64,000 bases of DNA from Myxococcus sp. CA023 (lineage in GTDB: Bacteria > Myxococcota > Myxococcia > Myxococcales > Myxococcaceae): NCBI RefSeq assembly GCF_010998615.1, contig NZ_JAAEAH010000001.1, positions 124,001-188,000 on the forward strand, written 5' to 3'. A program made the position numbers and the translations under genes. The notes beneath the pieces are model-generated. The model was given only the letters and a program-made list of their open reading frames with translations, searched no databases and was not told the origin of the DNA. Positions 28,991 through 40,300 of this stretch are shown piece by piece. The stretch's first letter is position 1. Every line of letters begins with the position of its first letter.

Positions 28991-30195
28991 GACTGCACCC
29001 CGGCACCCTGGCCCAGGCCCATGGCATGGAGCATGGTGCGGAACTTGGCGTCGGTTTCCGCCAGCTCGGACTCGGGCGTGGAGCCCACCACGATGCCCGC
29101 GCCCGCGAAGAGACGCAGGGTGCGCTCACTGGCCTCCGCGCAGCGGATGGTCACCGCCCACTGTCCGTCACCCGTGGCGTCGCACCAGCCCACCGTGCCG
29201 GTGTAGTAGCCGCGCTCGAAGGGCTCGATGGAGCCAATCGCTTCGTGCGCCAGCCGCGTGGGGTAGCCGCACACCGCGGGTGTCGGGTGCATGGCCGCCG
29301 CCAGCGTCAGTGAGGAGATGGAGGGGTCGGCGAGCTCACCGGTGATGCGGCTGGACAGGTGCCACATGGTGGCGGTGTTCACGAGCGACGGACCGGCGGG
29401 CACATTCAGCGTTTGGCAGTACGGCCGCAGCGCCTCCGCGACGGCGTCGATGACTACCGCGTGCTCGTGCAGGTCCTTGGGCGACTTCAGCAGCGCGGCG
29501 GCGCGCTCCTGGTCCTCCAGCGGGTCCGCGCTACGGGCCGCGGAGCCGGCGAGGGGATTGGCGACCACCTGGAACCCGGAGCGGGACACGAGCAGCTCGG
29601 GGCTGGCGCCAATGAGCGTGCGAAGTCCCGCGCCGCTGGTTCCGTCCTGCTGGGGGAGGTCGGCGGCGAAGGTGTAGCCCGACGGGTTGCGCTGCGCGAG
29701 GTTGCGCAGCAGCTGCCGCAGGTCGATGGGGGCGGCGGCGTTGAGGTGCAGCGAACGCGACAGCACCACCTTCTGGAGCGGCCCGCTCTGCATCAGCTTC
29801 AGCGCCTGCGCGACGCCGTTCAGGTACGCGGCGGGCTCCGGCACTGGCTGGACGGTGTAGCTGGCGCTGAGCGGCCGCTGCACCGGAACGTCCTTGTCGA
29901 ACACCAGCGGCCCGGCGCGCTGGAGCGTCAGCGGCACCACGAGCTGTGCGGGCACCGAGCCGTCGAAGGGCACCGCGCCCACCGCCACGGGGATGTCGTG
30001 GTCGGCCTGGCGCGCGTCATTCAGCACCGCCGTCACGCGCTCGGGGAGCCGCGCCAGGGAATCCGCGCCGCCCTGGTGCGGCACGGTGGCGAAGGTGCCG
30101 CGCGCCAACAACGTGCGGCGCGGCGTGGCGAAGAAGAACGAAGAGCCAGCCTCGTAGCTCTCGAGCAACTGCGCGGCGAGTGTCTGCGGTCCCAT
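28987..30195 (-). CDS. mxcD: Isochorismate synthase MxcD
   Basis: 402 residues, comparable with EntC/DhbC. The chorismate-binding core is visible: [67 protein letters not shown] and [19 protein letters not shown]. It converts chorismate to isochorismate, the committed step to 2,3-dihydroxybenzoate. AGGA lies 7 bases before the ATG. It is the first gene after the internal Fur box and opens the mxcDEFG-DAHP synthase-exporter-mxcL transcription unit. Confidence 0.95.
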
Positions 30196-30283
30196 GGGGT
30201 GTTCCTGTTCCTTCGGCTCAGCGGGCGTCGTGCACAGGGCGCCACACGGCGGCGCCTTGGTGGTAAATGATGAATTGGATCCT

Positions 30284-30302
30284 AGTAATCATTATCAATA
30301 TC
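30284..30302 (-). promoter_or_regulatory. Fur box between mxcC and mxcD
   Basis: On the minus strand GATATTGATAATGATTACT matches the Fur consensus at 15 of 19 positions, with the GATAATGAT core intact. It lies about 90 bases before the mxcD start in the 147-base gap after mxcC, which suggests a second iron-regulated promoter for mxcDEFG onward. Confidence 0.78.
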
Positions 30303-30342
30303 GTGGCGGACGAGGGCCTGAGCGGGCTGCGCGAGGGCGGGG

Positions 30343-31116
30343 TCATGCATCGAGCGTCGCGCCCCCGTCGACGCGGAGGTCGTGCAGGGTGATGTGGCGT
30401 GCCGCGTCCGAGACGAGGAACCGCACCGCGTTGGCGATGTCCTCGGGGGTGGCGATGCGTTGCAGGGGGATGCCCAGGCGATAGGCCTCGGGCGAGCCGG
30501 CAATCACCGCCTGCGCGCCGGAGTCATCCGCCCAGAGCGCGCGCTGCATGGCGGTGTCCGTGGAGCCGGGGGACACGACGTTGCAGCGGATGCCGTGCGG
30601 GGCCAGTTCCAGGCCCAGGCACTTGGTGAACATGCTGGAGGCGGCCTTGGAGGCGGCGTATGCGGCCATCTGCGTGCGGGGCACGGCGGCGGCGTTGGAG
30701 CCCACGGTGACGATGACGCCGTTGCGCCGGGGCACCATGCGCCGGGCCACGGCGCGGGACACCTGGAACACGCCCAGCGTGTTGACGGAGAAGGTGAACG
30801 CCCAGTCCTCGTCGCTGTAGGACAGGATGGGGCCGGTGCGCAGGACGCCCGCCACGTTGGCCAACACCTCGATGGGGCCCAGCTCCCGCTCGATGCGCTC
30901 CACCACGGTGTCGACCGCGGCGACATCACTCACGCTGGCCGGGTAGGCCACCGCGTGTTGATTCTTCTGCCGGAGCTCGGCCACGAGGGCGCCCAGTCCG
31001 TCCGCGTTGGTGTCGACCGCGGCGATGAGGGCTTCGCCCGCCAGCGCACGCGCCACTGCCGCGCCAATACCTTGTGCGGCACCTGTGACGAGTGCCACCC
31101 GGGTGGGCGTTCCCAT
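30343..31116 (-). CDS. mxcC: 2,3-dihydro-2,3-dihydroxybenzoate dehydrogenase MxcC
   Basis: 257 residues, a short-chain dehydrogenase of EntA/DhbA size. Cofactor motif TGAAQGIG lies at residues 12-19, NVAGVLRTG near 90, and the catalytic pair YAASK near 155 with an upstream Ser (TVGSNAA). It oxidises 2,3-dihydro-2,3-dihydroxybenzoate to 2,3-dihydroxybenzoate with NAD+. GGAGGAG lies 7-8 bases before ATG 31116. It is the first gene of the minus-strand cluster and directly follows a strong Fur box, but it is separated from mxcD by its own intergenic Fur site. Confidence 0.95.
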   Translation of the reverse strand: MGTPTRVALVTGAAQGIGAAVARALAGEALIAAVDTNADGLGALVAELRQKNQHAVAYPASVSDVAAVDTVVERIERELGPIEVLANVAGVLRTGPILSYSDEDWAFTFSVNTLGVFQVSRAVARRMVPRRNGVIVTVGSNAAAVPRTQMAAYAASKAASSMFTKCLGLELAPHGIRCNVVSPGSTDTAMQRALWADDSGAQAVIAGSPEAYRLGIPLQRIATPEDIANAVRFLVSDAARHITLHDLRVDGGATLDA

Positions 31117-31470
31117 GTCCCTGCTCCTCCTTCTGGATGCCTGCGCCCGCTGATTGGGCTTGAAATTGGATAATGAGAATGATTTTCATTATCGAGGCGC
31201 CGCAGATATGTGCCACGCAGCGTCAGGGGTGTCAAGAAGGGAAGTAAGGGATTGCCGGTAACGCAATATTGCAATGGCCGCCCGGTCGGGCTGTCACGCA
31301 TCGGGTTCCACCGCGGCGTCATGCTTCTCTTGGCCGCGTTGGAAGAGGTCCGGGCTCTTGTCCGATGATGGGATTTCGCGTGCCACAGGCGAACGCGAAT
31401 CACGCCCCAGCCAGGGCCCTGTCAGGCGCGATGTTTGATGGCGTTGGAGTTGCAGCGGAGTCTGGCCTTC
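31117..31470. other. Intergenic region, divergent mxcC / ADOP permease
   Basis: No gene is recognised. It holds the mxcC Fur box (31175-31193) and a perfect 10-base palindrome GCAATATTGC at 31263-31272 in a locally AT-rich stretch, possibly part of the promoter of the plus-strand permease. Confidence 0.6.
31175..31193 (-). promoter_or_regulatory. Fur box upstream of mxcC
   Basis: GAGAATGATTTTCATTATC matches the 19-base Fur consensus at 16 of 19 positions and forms an extended palindrome around GAATGA/TTTCATT. It lies about 60 bases before the mxcC start. Iron repression of mxcC is inferred. Confidence 0.87.
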
Positions 31471-33858
31471 ATGTCCCAGCTTCTTCAGGACGTTCGATTG
31501 TCCCTGCGTCGCATGCGGCGCGAGGCCGCCTTCACGCTGGTCATCATCACCACGCTCGCGCTGGCCATTGGCGCCACCACCGCCGTCTTCAGCGCGGTGT
31601 ACCAGGTGCTGCTGCGGCCGTTGCCGTACCGGGCGCCGGAACAACTGGTGACGCTGTACCAGTCGACGCCCCAGCGCGAGCGGCTGGGCGTGTCGCTGCA
31701 GTCACTCCAGGCCTGGCGCGAGCGTGCGTTTGCGTTCCAGGGGCTGGAGGGGCTGTCGATCCGCGACATCACCCTGGCGGGTGACGGCGAGCTGGAGCGG
31801 GTGCGCGCGGGGCGGGCAACGGCAGGCCTGTTCTCGCTCCTGGGTGTGCGGCCGTTGCTGGGGCAGGACTTCCGCGCGGATAGGGACGCCAATGGCCTGC
31901 TCCTGTCGCATGCGCTGTGGCAGCGGCGCTTCGGTGGTCGCCCGGACGTGGTGGGACAGACGTTGATGGTGGATGACCAGCTCCACACGGTGGTGGGAGT
32001 GTTACCCGCGGGCTTCCGCTTCGCACCGGACGTGGAGGCGTGGAAGCCGTTGGTCCTGGCCGCGGATGAGTCGGCTGGAGGGGTGTGGCTGCGCGTGGTG
32101 GGGCGCCTGCGCGAAGGCGTGTCCGCGGAGCAGGCACGCACGGAGATGACGGCACTGGGCGCCGCGCTGGTGCGCGAGCCGGGCTTCACGGAGGAGCCCG
32201 CTGGGGTGCGGCTGGTGCCATTGCACACGCAGGTGGTGGAGGGCTCCCAGGAGCGGCTGTGGCTCCTTGCCGGCGTAGTGGCGTTGGTGCTGCTGGTGGC
32301 CTGCGCCAACGTGGCCAACCTGTTGCTGGCCCGGGCTTCCGCGCGGGAGCGCGAGGTGTCGGTTCGAGCCGCCCTGGGCGCGGGCCGAGGGCGGCTGGTG
32401 CGGCAGTTCCTGGTGGAGAGCGGGATGCTGGCGCTCGTGGGAGGCGCCGCTGGGCTGGTCCTGGCGATGTGGGGCATGGATCTGCTGCGCGCCCTCATGC
32501 CGCCTCAGTTCGTGGATGCCGAGGCTCTCCGCCTGCAGCCGCATGTCCTGGGCATCGCGCTGGTTCTCTCGGTGGTGACCAGCCTGCTCTTCGGCCTGGT
32601 CCCCGCGCTGCGGGTGTCGCGCGCGGACGCGCGAGGCGCGCTGGGCGGGCTGCGAGGCGGCGCAGGGGCCACGCGGGGCGAAGGCGGGCGCGTGGTGCTG
32701 GTGGTCGCGCAGGTGGCCCTGGCACTGATTCCGCTGGTGGGTGCGGGCCTGATGCTTCGCACCGTCCATGCCTTGAGCTCGGTGCCGCTGGGCTTCAAGC
32801 CCGAGGGCGTCACGGTGGTGGACCTCTCCCTGCCGTCGGCGAAGTACCGGGATGAGGCCGTCCAACGGGCCCTCTTCTCCAGCGTGTTGGAGCGGGTGCG
32901 CGCGCTTCCAGGCGTGACGTCCGCGGGCATGTCCAGCACGGTGCCCCTGTGGGGACGCAATGGCCTGGCTCCGGTGCTGCTGCCGGGCGAGCCGGCATCA
33001 CAGGCGGACTCCCGGGAGTTGGTCCACTTCCGCACCGCCAGCGACGGTTACTTCAACACCCTGGGCATCCCGCTGAAGGAAGGGCGCACTATCGAAGCCT
33101 GGGATGGGCCGGGCACCGCGCCGGTGGTCGTGGTGAACGAGACGTTCGCCCGGCGCTACTTCCCCGGTCGGAGCGCGGTGGGACAGCGCGTGCAACTGGT
33201 GCTCGACGGTGAGGCCTTCCGCGAAATCGTGGGCGTGGTGGGGGACGTCCAGCACAACAGCCTGGATGCGCCCCCGGCCAGCGAGGCCTTCGTCCCCATG
33301 GGACAGCTCTGGGGACTGCACATGCTGCTCACCGTGCGTGCCGCGCAGGACGCTGTCGCGCTGGCCCCGGTGCTGCGCGAGCAGCTGCGCGCCGTGGCCC
33401 CCGAGCTCCCGAGAGCCCCCGTGCGCTCGCTGGAATCGGTCGTGGACGCCAGCCTGGGCCACACGAAGGTGCTGAGTTCGCTACTGGTGGCCCTGGCGGT
33501 GCTGGGGCTGGTGCTCGCGGGCGTGGGGCTCTACGGCGTGTTGTCCTATTCGGTCAGTCAGCGGACGCGCGAGCTGGGCATCCGTATGGCATTGGGCGCG
33601 ACCGGGCAACATCTGGTGTGGCGCGTGGTGGGGCAGGGGCTTCGGATGGCCGTGGCCGGCGTCCTCATGGGGCTTGTCGGCGCCGCCGTGTTCGCGCGCA
33701 GCCTGTCCAGTGTCCTGTATGGCGTGAGCACGTTCGACGTCGTCACCTTCGCGGCCGTGCCCGCGCTGCTCGCCGCAGTGGCGTTGCTGGCCAGTTGGCT
33801 GCCCGCGCGCCGCGTCACCCGCGTGCCGCTGCACGAGGCGCTGCGCTCGGACGACTGA
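31471..33858 (+). CDS. ABC-type transporter permease (ADOP/MacB-FtsX family)
   Basis: About 795 residues from ATG 31471 (MSQLLQDVRLSLRRM), with GGAG about 10 bases upstream; an in-frame start at 31435 adds 12 unlikely residues. N-terminal helix [21 protein letters not shown], a large MacB-type periplasmic domain (about 50-260), a first FtsX-like block near 280-400 (LWLLAGVVALVLLVACANVANLLLAR region), a second periplasmic domain, and a second FtsX block with VLGLVLAGVGLYGVLSY and RELGIRMALGAT. This two-block layout is that of the acidobacterial duplicated orphan permeases, which lack an adjacent ATPase gene, as here. The substrate is unknown. Confidence 0.88.
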   Translation: MSQLLQDVRLSLRRMRREAAFTLVIITTLALAIGATTAVFSAVYQVLLRPLPYRAPEQLVTLYQSTPQRERLGVSLQSLQAWRERAFAFQGLEGLSIRDITLAGDGELERVRAGRATAGLFSLLGVRPLLGQDFRADRDANGLLLSHALWQRRFGGRPDVVGQTLMVDDQLHTVVGVLPAGFRFAPDVEAWKPLVLAADESAGGVWLRVVGRLREGVSAEQARTEMTALGAALVREPGFTEEPAGVRLVPLHTQVVEGSQERLWLLAGVVALVLLVACANVANLLLARASAREREVSVRAALGAGRGRLVRQFLVESGMLALVGGAAGLVLAMWGMDLLRALMPPQFVDAEALRLQPHVLGIALVLSVVTSLLFGLVPALRVSRADARGALGGLRGGAGATRGEGGRVVLVVAQVALALIPLVGAGLMLRTVHALSSVPLGFKPEGVTVVDLSLPSAKYRDEAVQRALFSSVLERVRALPGVTSAGMSSTVPLWGRNGLAPVLLPGEPASQADSRELVHFRTASDGYFNTLGIPLKEGRTIEAWDGPGTAPVVVVNETFARRYFPGRSAVGQRVQLVLDGEAFREIVGVVGDVQHNSLDAPPASEAFVPMGQLWGLHMLLTVRAAQDAVALAPVLREQLRAVAPELPRAPVRSLESVVDASLGHTKVLSSLLVALAVLGLVLAGVGLYGVLSYSVSQRTRELGIRMALGATGQHLVWRVVGQGLRMAVAGVLMGLVGAAVFARSLSSVLYGVSTFDVVTFAAVPALLAAVALLASWLPARRVTRVPLHEALRSDD

Positions 33859-33948
33859 GGAAGTCTCCGGGACGGTCGATGCACGCTATCGGCGATTCGC
33901 GAGCTGGCTTAGGACTCGGGACAACCTGGCTGGAGGTGCCGCGCGATT

Positions 33949-34527
33949 ATGAAGGTGAGTCCCATCGGAAAGCCCGTGCCGGGAAACCGTGGTGCCCTGG
34001 TGGCAGTCTTGCAACGGGACCTGTCGGGCACCCTCCGGCTGGGGGCCGTCTTCGGTGTCCTCGGGCTGGTGGGGGGCCTGGCTGGCTGGACGTCCATGGA
34101 GCAACTGATTGACGCCGGGCGTCGTGAGTTGGCGTATCGCGTGTTGCTCGTCTTCTTGGGGGTGGCCGGCATCATCGGTGGGCTGCTGTGCTGGTGGCTC
34201 GCGCCCCGCAAAACGCGCAGGCTCGTGCGAAGCGTGGAGTCGGACGAGCGGACCCCGATGCTGATGTCGGTGGAGCGCAAGGTATTCGGGAGTGGAAGCG
34301 ACGAAGTCGTCCACTTCGTGGCGACGCTGTACAGCCTGAGCGCCCATCAGCTGGTGTTGAGGGACGTGCGCCTGCGGCACGGGAACAATTGCCTGGAGTA
34401 TCCCTACGACGAAGGTGTCTCCAAGGTGCCGGTGGATGTCTATGGAAGGCCTGGCGAAGGGCCGGTGGTCATCGATGCGGGCTGGGGATTCCTGCTCCCC
34501 TCCAACCGGACCTATCCGTGGTTCTAG
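33949..34527 (+). CDS. Unknown membrane protein with two N-terminal helices
   Basis: 192 residues, not recognised. After a 30-residue cytosolic lead there are two hydrophobic helices (LGAVFGVLGLVGGLAGW and VLLVFLGVAGIIGGLLCWWL), an RKTRR stop-transfer segment, and a roughly 110-residue soluble domain ending ...DAGWGFLLPSNRTYPWF. The soluble part contains short beta-like strands and no catalytic motif visible to me. A GGAGG lies 12 bases upstream of ATG 33949, a long spacing. It lies between two convergent ADOP permease genes (21 bases from the second), and could be an accessory protein, but nothing shows this directly. Confidence 0.65.
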   Translation: MKVSPIGKPVPGNRGALVAVLQRDLSGTLRLGAVFGVLGLVGGLAGWTSMEQLIDAGRRELAYRVLLVFLGVAGIIGGLLCWWLAPRKTRRLVRSVESDERTPMLMSVERKVFGSGSDEVVHFVATLYSLSAHQLVLRDVRLRHGNNCLEYPYDEGVSKVPVDVYGRPGEGPVVIDAGWGFLLPSNRTYPWF

Positions 34528-34548
34528 TAGCCCACGGGTCCGCCTGCC

Positions 34549-37029
34549 TCAGTCGTACTTGAGCGCGATGATGGGGTCCACGCGCGAGGCACGCAACGCG
34601 GGCACCCAGGTGGCCACCAGTCCCACGCCCAGCAGCACCAGCGGCGCGGCGACGAAGGACAGCGGGTCCAGGGCGCTGACGCCGTGGACGAAGCCGGACA
34701 CCACCCGCGTCAGCGCCAGCGCACCCGCGCACCCCAGCACCACCCCGCCCGCCACCGAGCCCAGGCCCTGTCGGAGCACCAGCCTCACCACCTCGCCCCG
34801 CGTAGCGCCGAGCGCCAGTCTCACGCCCATCTCCCGCGTCCGCTGGCTCACCAGATAGGACAACACGCCGTAGATGCCCACTGCGGCCAGCGCGAGCGCC
34901 AGCGCCGCCATCATCCCCAGCAACATCATGTTGAAGCGCTCGGAGCCGAGCGAGCGCGCGACGTGGTTCTCCAGCTTCAGCGTCTCCATCACCGGTTGCT
35001 GCGCGTCCACCGCCCACACCTCGCGCTGGACGGCCGTTACGACGTCTGCGTGGCCGCCCCTGGCGCGCACCAGCAGGTTCTGCGGAATCATCCGCACGAT
35101 CATCGACGCGACGCCCTGCGACATCTGTCCCGGCGCCAGGTACAGCACCGGGGGAGGCTCGTCATTCAGGCCGTCCTCGCGCACGTCCTGCACCACGCCC
35201 ACCACGACGCGGGGCACCACGTCCCGGAGGGACGGCACCGAATGCGCCACCCGGATGCGCTGGCCGAGGGGGTCCTCGCCCGGCCAGAACCTGCGCGCCG
35301 CCGTCTCGTTGATGACCACCACCGGCTCCGAGCCCGCCACGTCGTTCTCCGCCAGCAGCCGCCCGCGGACGAGGCCGATGCGCATCACACCGAAGTAGTC
35401 CGGCGTCACCGGGCGGTACTGCCCCCAGCCCGCGCCGGGGCCGTTGTCATCCCCCGTGTACTTGCCCTCGATGGAGAACGACATGCTGGGGCCCCTGTCC
35501 ATGGGCAGCGACGTGGCGAACCCGACCGCCTCCACGCCAGGCAACGCCCGCACGCGCTCCTCCACCTGCGTCTCGAAGCGCTCCAGTGCCTGCAACGTGC
35601 CGTAGCGTCCCTCCGGGAGCGACAGCCGCAGCACGTGGACGCCGTGCGGGTCGAAGCCCGGCTGTACGCTCTGAAGCGCGGAGAACCCGCGGATGAGCAG
35701 CGCCGCGCCCACCAGCAACATCACCGCCAACGCCACCTGACCCACCACCAGGAACGCGCGCGTGCGCCCACCCCCCGGGCCCAGGGTCGCCCGCTGTCCG
35801 CCCTCGCGGAGCGCCATCTGGAGGTCCGTGCGCGACGCTTGCCACGCGGGCAACAGTCCGAACAACAGGCCCGTGAGAAGCGACGCGGCCAGCGTGAAGC
35901 CCAACACCGTGCCATCGATGCCCACCTGCGCGCCCGCGAGCCCTCCGTCCCCGGGCAGCAGAGCCGAGGTGTCCGGCGCCAGCGATAACAACCCGGGCAA
36001 CACCGCCACTGCCAACAGCACCCCGAGCCCTCCGCCGGCCACGGAGAGCAAGAGGCTCTCCGTGAGCATCTGCCGCGCGAGCCGCCCCGGCGCCGCGCCC
36101 AACGCCGCGCGCACCACCAGTTCGCGGTTGCGCGCCGCCGCCCGCGCGAGCTGGAGGTTTGCCAGGTTGACACATGCGATGAGCAACACCAGGCTCACCG
36201 CGCCCATCAGCACCCAGAGCGCCAACCGCGTGTCGCCCGCGAGGAACGCCCGCAGGTCCACCGGGGCGAACTCCTGGCCCTCATCAAGCAGGCCCGGGTT
36301 CTCCGCGCGCACGCGTCCCCCTAATGTCTCCAGCGCCGCCGCCGCGCCGTCGGTCGAGACGCCCGGGCGCAGCCTGCCGGTGACGAAGAGGAAGTGGGAG
36401 CTGGTCCGGTCCGTGAGGTCGAGTTGGAGCGGCGTCCACAGGTGCACGCCCGTGGGGTACGCGAACGACGCGGGCGCCACGCCCACCACCGTATAGGGCT
36501 CGTCGTTGAGGACGATGGAGCGGCCCACCACGTCCGGCGCGCCGCCGAAGCGCCGCCGCCACAGGCTCTCGCTGAGGACGACCACGCGAGGCCCGCCCAC
36601 CACATCCTCCTCCGGCAGGAAGCCGCGTCCTAGCCTCGGCCTCACTCCGAAGGTCTCGAAGAAGCCCTCCGTCACGCGCATGCCCGGCAATCGCTCCGGC
36701 ATGCCGTCGCCCACGGCGCTAAAGCCCGAAGGCAGCACCTCGTAGGCCGCGACGCGCGAGAAGGGCGACCCCTCCGCGGACATCCACACGTATCCAGCGA
36801 TGGACTGCGACGCGGACCGCCCGTGGTCCTTGGTGACTCGCACCACCTGCATCAACCGGTCTGGCTCCGGGTACGGCAGCGGCCGCAGCAGCACCCCGTT
36901 CACCACGCTGAAGATGGCCGTGTTCGCCCCGATGGCCAGGGCGAGCGTCAGGAGACAGACCAGCGTGAACCCACGACTCTTCAGCAAGAGCCGGAGAGAG
37001 AAGCGGACATCCTCGATAAGGGCGGACAC
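34549..37029 (-). CDS. ABC-type transporter permease (ADOP/MacB-FtsX family), second copy
   Basis: About 826 residues from GTG 37029 ([18 protein letters not shown]), preceded by GAGG with 7-base spacing; an in-frame ATG at 37182 would add 51 residues unlike the family. The architecture matches the permease at 31471: N-terminal helix [21 protein letters not shown], MacB-type periplasmic domain with [18 protein letters not shown], first FtsX block ([26 protein letters not shown] region), second periplasmic domain, second FtsX block with [19 protein letters not shown] and [12 protein letters not shown]. No ATPase is adjacent. Function is presumably export or envelope stress-linked, substrate unknown. 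Confidence 0.88.
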   Translation of the reverse strand: MSALIEDVRFSLRLLLKSRGFTLVCLLTLALAIGANTAIFSVVNGVLLRPLPYPEPDRLMQVVRVTKDHGRSASQSIAGYVWMSAEGSPFSRVAAYEVLPSGFSAVGDGMPERLPGMRVTEGFFETFGVRPRLGRGFLPEEDVVGGPRVVVLSESLWRRRFGGAPDVVGRSIVLNDEPYTVVGVAPASFAYPTGVHLWTPLQLDLTDRTSSHFLFVTGRLRPGVSTDGAAAALETLGGRVRAENPGLLDEGQEFAPVDLRAFLAGDTRLALWVLMGAVSLVLLIACVNLANLQLARAAARNRELVVRAALGAAPGRLARQMLTESLLLSVAGGGLGVLLAVAVLPGLLSLAPDTSALLPGDGGLAGAQVGIDGTVLGFTLAASLLTGLLFGLLPAWQASRTDLQMALREGGQRATLGPGGGRTRAFLVVGQVALAVMLLVGAALLIRGFSALQSVQPGFDPHGVHVLRLSLPEGRYGTLQALERFETQVEERVRALPGVEAVGFATSLPMDRGPSMSFSIEGKYTGDDNGPGAGWGQYRPVTPDYFGVMRIGLVRGRLLAENDVAGSEPVVVINETAARRFWPGEDPLGQRIRVAHSVPSLRDVVPRVVVGVVQDVREDGLNDEPPPVLYLAPGQMSQGVASMIVRMIPQNLLVRARGGHADVVTAVQREVWAVDAQQPVMETLKLENHVARSLGSERFNMMLLGMMAALALALAAVGIYGVLSYLVSQRTREMGVRLALGATRGEVVRLVLRQGLGSVAGGVVLGCAGALALTRVVSGFVHGVSALDPLSFVAAPLVLLGVGLVATWVPALRASRVDPIIALKYD

Positions 37030-37375
37030 GGGGGGACCTCGGGGGCGTGTGTTCGCCCTACGGCGCACGATGAGGGCCATTGCACTGGCGGACGCGGAGC
37101 CGGTCGTCGGAACGCCGCTGTTCTGCTTCGGGTACCCCACGCAGCTCCCGTTCAAGTACAGCACCGGGTGGAGCAGCGACATCTCCGACTCAGGGTACTT
37201 CCGGGGGCATGGTGGACAAGCGCCTCCCGCGCAAGGGGTAGCGGCCGGAAGGGCCGTCGCAACACGTCACAGGCAGGACCTCTCAGGTTTCATCAGTGCT
37301 GAAATGAAACGGGGCCCGACGCGAATGCACCGCGTCGGGCCCGGAGGATGATGCGTCTTGGGAGGCGCGAGAGAC
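37030..37375. other. Intergenic region between ADOP permease and DUF4082 protein genes
   Basis: No convincing gene. It contains the terminator hairpin at 37312-37342 and presumably the minus-strand promoter of the permease; no clear promoter motif is visible. Confidence 0.5.
37312..37342 (-). terminator. Perfect intrinsic-type terminator of the DUF4082 protein gene
   Basis: GGGCCCGACGCG (37312-37323) and CGCGTCGGGCCC (37331-37342) form a perfect 12-base stem with a 7-base loop, about 35 bases after the stop of the minus-strand gene. On that strand the stem is followed by CGTTTCATTTC, a T-rich tail. Confidence 0.85.
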
Positions 37376-40300
37376 TCAGTTGTAGGTGGCCGTGTAGGTA
37401 CCGGCCAGGGCGCCGTCGATGAAGGCGAAGTCCACGCCCTTGATGGTGCGCGTCACCGTCGTCACGGCGGAGCCCGCGCGGGTGACGGACAGCAGCGTGC
37501 GGCCCGTCGTGGTGCGGGTGGGCACCATGAGGGACAGGTTGCGCGCGGGGCTCGTGAGGTTGAAGGTGAGCACCGTGCCGGTGAAGGCCACGGTGGACAC
37601 CTGGGTGGCCTCGCGGGCATCGAGCCACTCCAGCAGCTGCTTCGCGGTGATGACCGGCACGCCGTCACGCTGGGCGGACGCGATGATGGCGGCCGAACCG
37701 GAGGATCCGGCCGACGGCTGCGAGTCGACGTGCATGTTGGCGTTGAAGGCGCCGTAGTAGCCCTTGGGGCCCAGCGCGTTGTCCAGCAGCGTGTCGATGT
37801 GCAGTGGGTAGGACTGGCCGGACTCGTCCGTCATCTGCGTGGCGAGCTGGTAGACGTCCAGCGGAGTGCCGTCCAGGTCCGCGAAGCGCATGGCCAGGCC
37901 GGAGCCGGTGAACATGCCCGGGCGGTCCTGCACCCAGTAGTCGGGCCAGTAGTAGTAGTTGGTGTCCAGGCGGATGCCGTGCCGGCGCGACACCTTGGGC
38001 TGGGTGGACCAGTCACTGAACGCGATGCAGTGCGTGCGGTTGGTGACGGGCGCGGGGACGGAGGGGAAGGCGGACGCGAAGCTGGCGAGCTGCGGGGTGA
38101 AGAAGTTCGGGTCCAGCGTGTTGGCCGTGTAGTCCGCGCAGCCGGTGTTGATGTGCAGGGCGTACTCGAAGCCCTGGGCCACGTAGGTGTTGGCCTGGGT
38201 GGCGCTCAATCCGCCCACGTAGTCATAGATGGTGCCTCGGATGCACTCCCAGTCGTCCACGCTGCACCCGGTGGTGCTGTCCGCGAGGTACTGGTTCCAG
38301 CGCTGGGTGGTGGCGCCACCCGGGTGTCCGTCGCCCGTCATCACCACGACGGCCTTCTTGGCGCTGGGGAAGTACCAGAGGCGCGGCAGCGGCGTGGTGC
38401 TCGTCTGGTGCAGCACGTTGGCGAGCAGGCGCTGCTGCTCGTCCGCCTGGGGAATCTGGACCTTGGCCAGGTTCACCCAGTCCGGCTGCGGGTCGAAGGA
38501 CGCGTTCCCGTAGAACATATCGCTGGCGCGCGCGCCCGGGCCAATGGAGGAGCCGTCCCGGTTCTGTCCTTGCCAGGCCGGGTTGCCCTGCCGCGTGTAG
38601 ATGACGGACTTCGCCAGGTCATACATGAAGGCGGTGGCGGTGCCGCTGCCCACGGTGCGCTGGCTGACTGCGGTGAACGTCGTCGCGGTGGTGGCATCCG
38701 AGTAGAGCGTGGCGACGGTGCGCGTGCCGGTGACGACGGTGCGCTTGTCCGCGAGGCCGTGGTACTGCATCGTCTCCGCGGTGATGCCCGTGCCTGGGGC
38801 CTGGGTGTCGTTGACCAGGATGTAGCCATTGGCTTGCGTGCCCTGAGAGGCATTGAGTCCGAGCAGCGACTGGAGGTTCGCCGCGGGCCGCAGGGCGATG
38901 AGGCTGCCACCGGCGGTGACCCAGTCGGTGATGAGCGTCACCTGGGCCGCGCTCAGCGTCTGCTCGCCGAGCACCAGCACCTTGTAGTCATCGAGGGAGA
39001 CGGAGACACCCAGGTTGCCGGCATCGGTGGTGGCGAAGGCGGCGATGCCCTCGGCCTCCAGGATTTCGCGCAGGTAGTCGGTGAAAGGGTTGCCGGGAGC
39101 GGTGGCCACCAGCACGGGGCCCGCGCCGTGGACGCCCGGACGGGGCGGCGGTCCGTAGGTTTCGAAGACGACGTCCACCCAGTAGTTGGCGTTCTGGTGG
39201 CTGCCGTTGGGGAACGTGGACGTGGAGGCATAGGCGAAGACGCCGTTGCCGCCCGAGGTGGTGGCGCCGGGCAGGGCGTGCAGCGGAGGGGCGTCCACTC
39301 CGGTGGCCAGGCCGTTGCTGTCGAACGAGTAGCCGCCGAGCGGCGCGAAATACGACGCCACGTAGGTGGTGCCGGCGGTGATGGCGACGGGGGAGGAGAA
39401 CGTCACCTCCTGCCAGCCGATGGCCGTCTCGTTGGTGAAGGTGGCGGAGGCGAGCGGCTGGCCCGTGGCGCTCCACAGATTGCCCACGTGGGTGCCGTTG
39501 TTGCCACTGCCCTTGTAGAAGCGCACGCCCGTCACCTGTCCGTCCACGTCCGCGCGGAACTTCACGCCCACTTCGATGGCGGCGGTGTCAGGGGTGGTGG
39601 CGGTGCCGGGCGTGGCGGTGGGGGCGAAGATGCGGAAGGTGTTGTCCGGGGGCTGCGTCGGGGGCGGTGCGCCGGTGGCCTGGAAGACGACGTCCACCCA
39701 GTAATTGGAGTTGCCGAAGCTGTTGATGGGAAAGGAGCCCGCGGCGCCGTAGGTGAAGACGCCGTTGCCGCCGCTGGTGCTGCCGGGCAGCGCGAAGAGG
39801 GGCGGGGTGTCCTGGCCGCTGGCGAGGCCACCGTTGTCGAAGGCGTACGAGCCGACGGGGGCGTGGTACGAGGCGACGTAGGTGGTGTTGGCGGCGATGG
39901 CGACAGGGGTGGAGAACGTCACCTCCTGCCAGCCGGTGGCCGTCTCGGAGGTGAAGGTGGCGAAGGCGAGGCGCTGCCCGTTGGCGCTCCAGAGGCTTCC
40001 CACGTGGGTGCCGGTGTTGGCGGCGCCCTTGTAGAAGCGCACGCCCAGAACGTTGCCGCTCACGTTCGTCTTGAACTTCACGCCCAGCTCCACGGGGGCG
40101 GAGTCATTGGTGACGGAGGCGACGGCGGGCGTGGCGGTGACAGGCCACAGGGTGACGGGCTCAGCCGGGCGGAAGACGACGTCCACCCAGTAGTTGGAGT
40201 CGCCGAAGCTGGTGCTGGGGAAGGAGCCCGCGGCGCCGTAGGTGAATACGCCGTTGCCGCCGCTGGTGGCGCCCGCGAGCGCGTGGAGGGGCGGGGCGTC

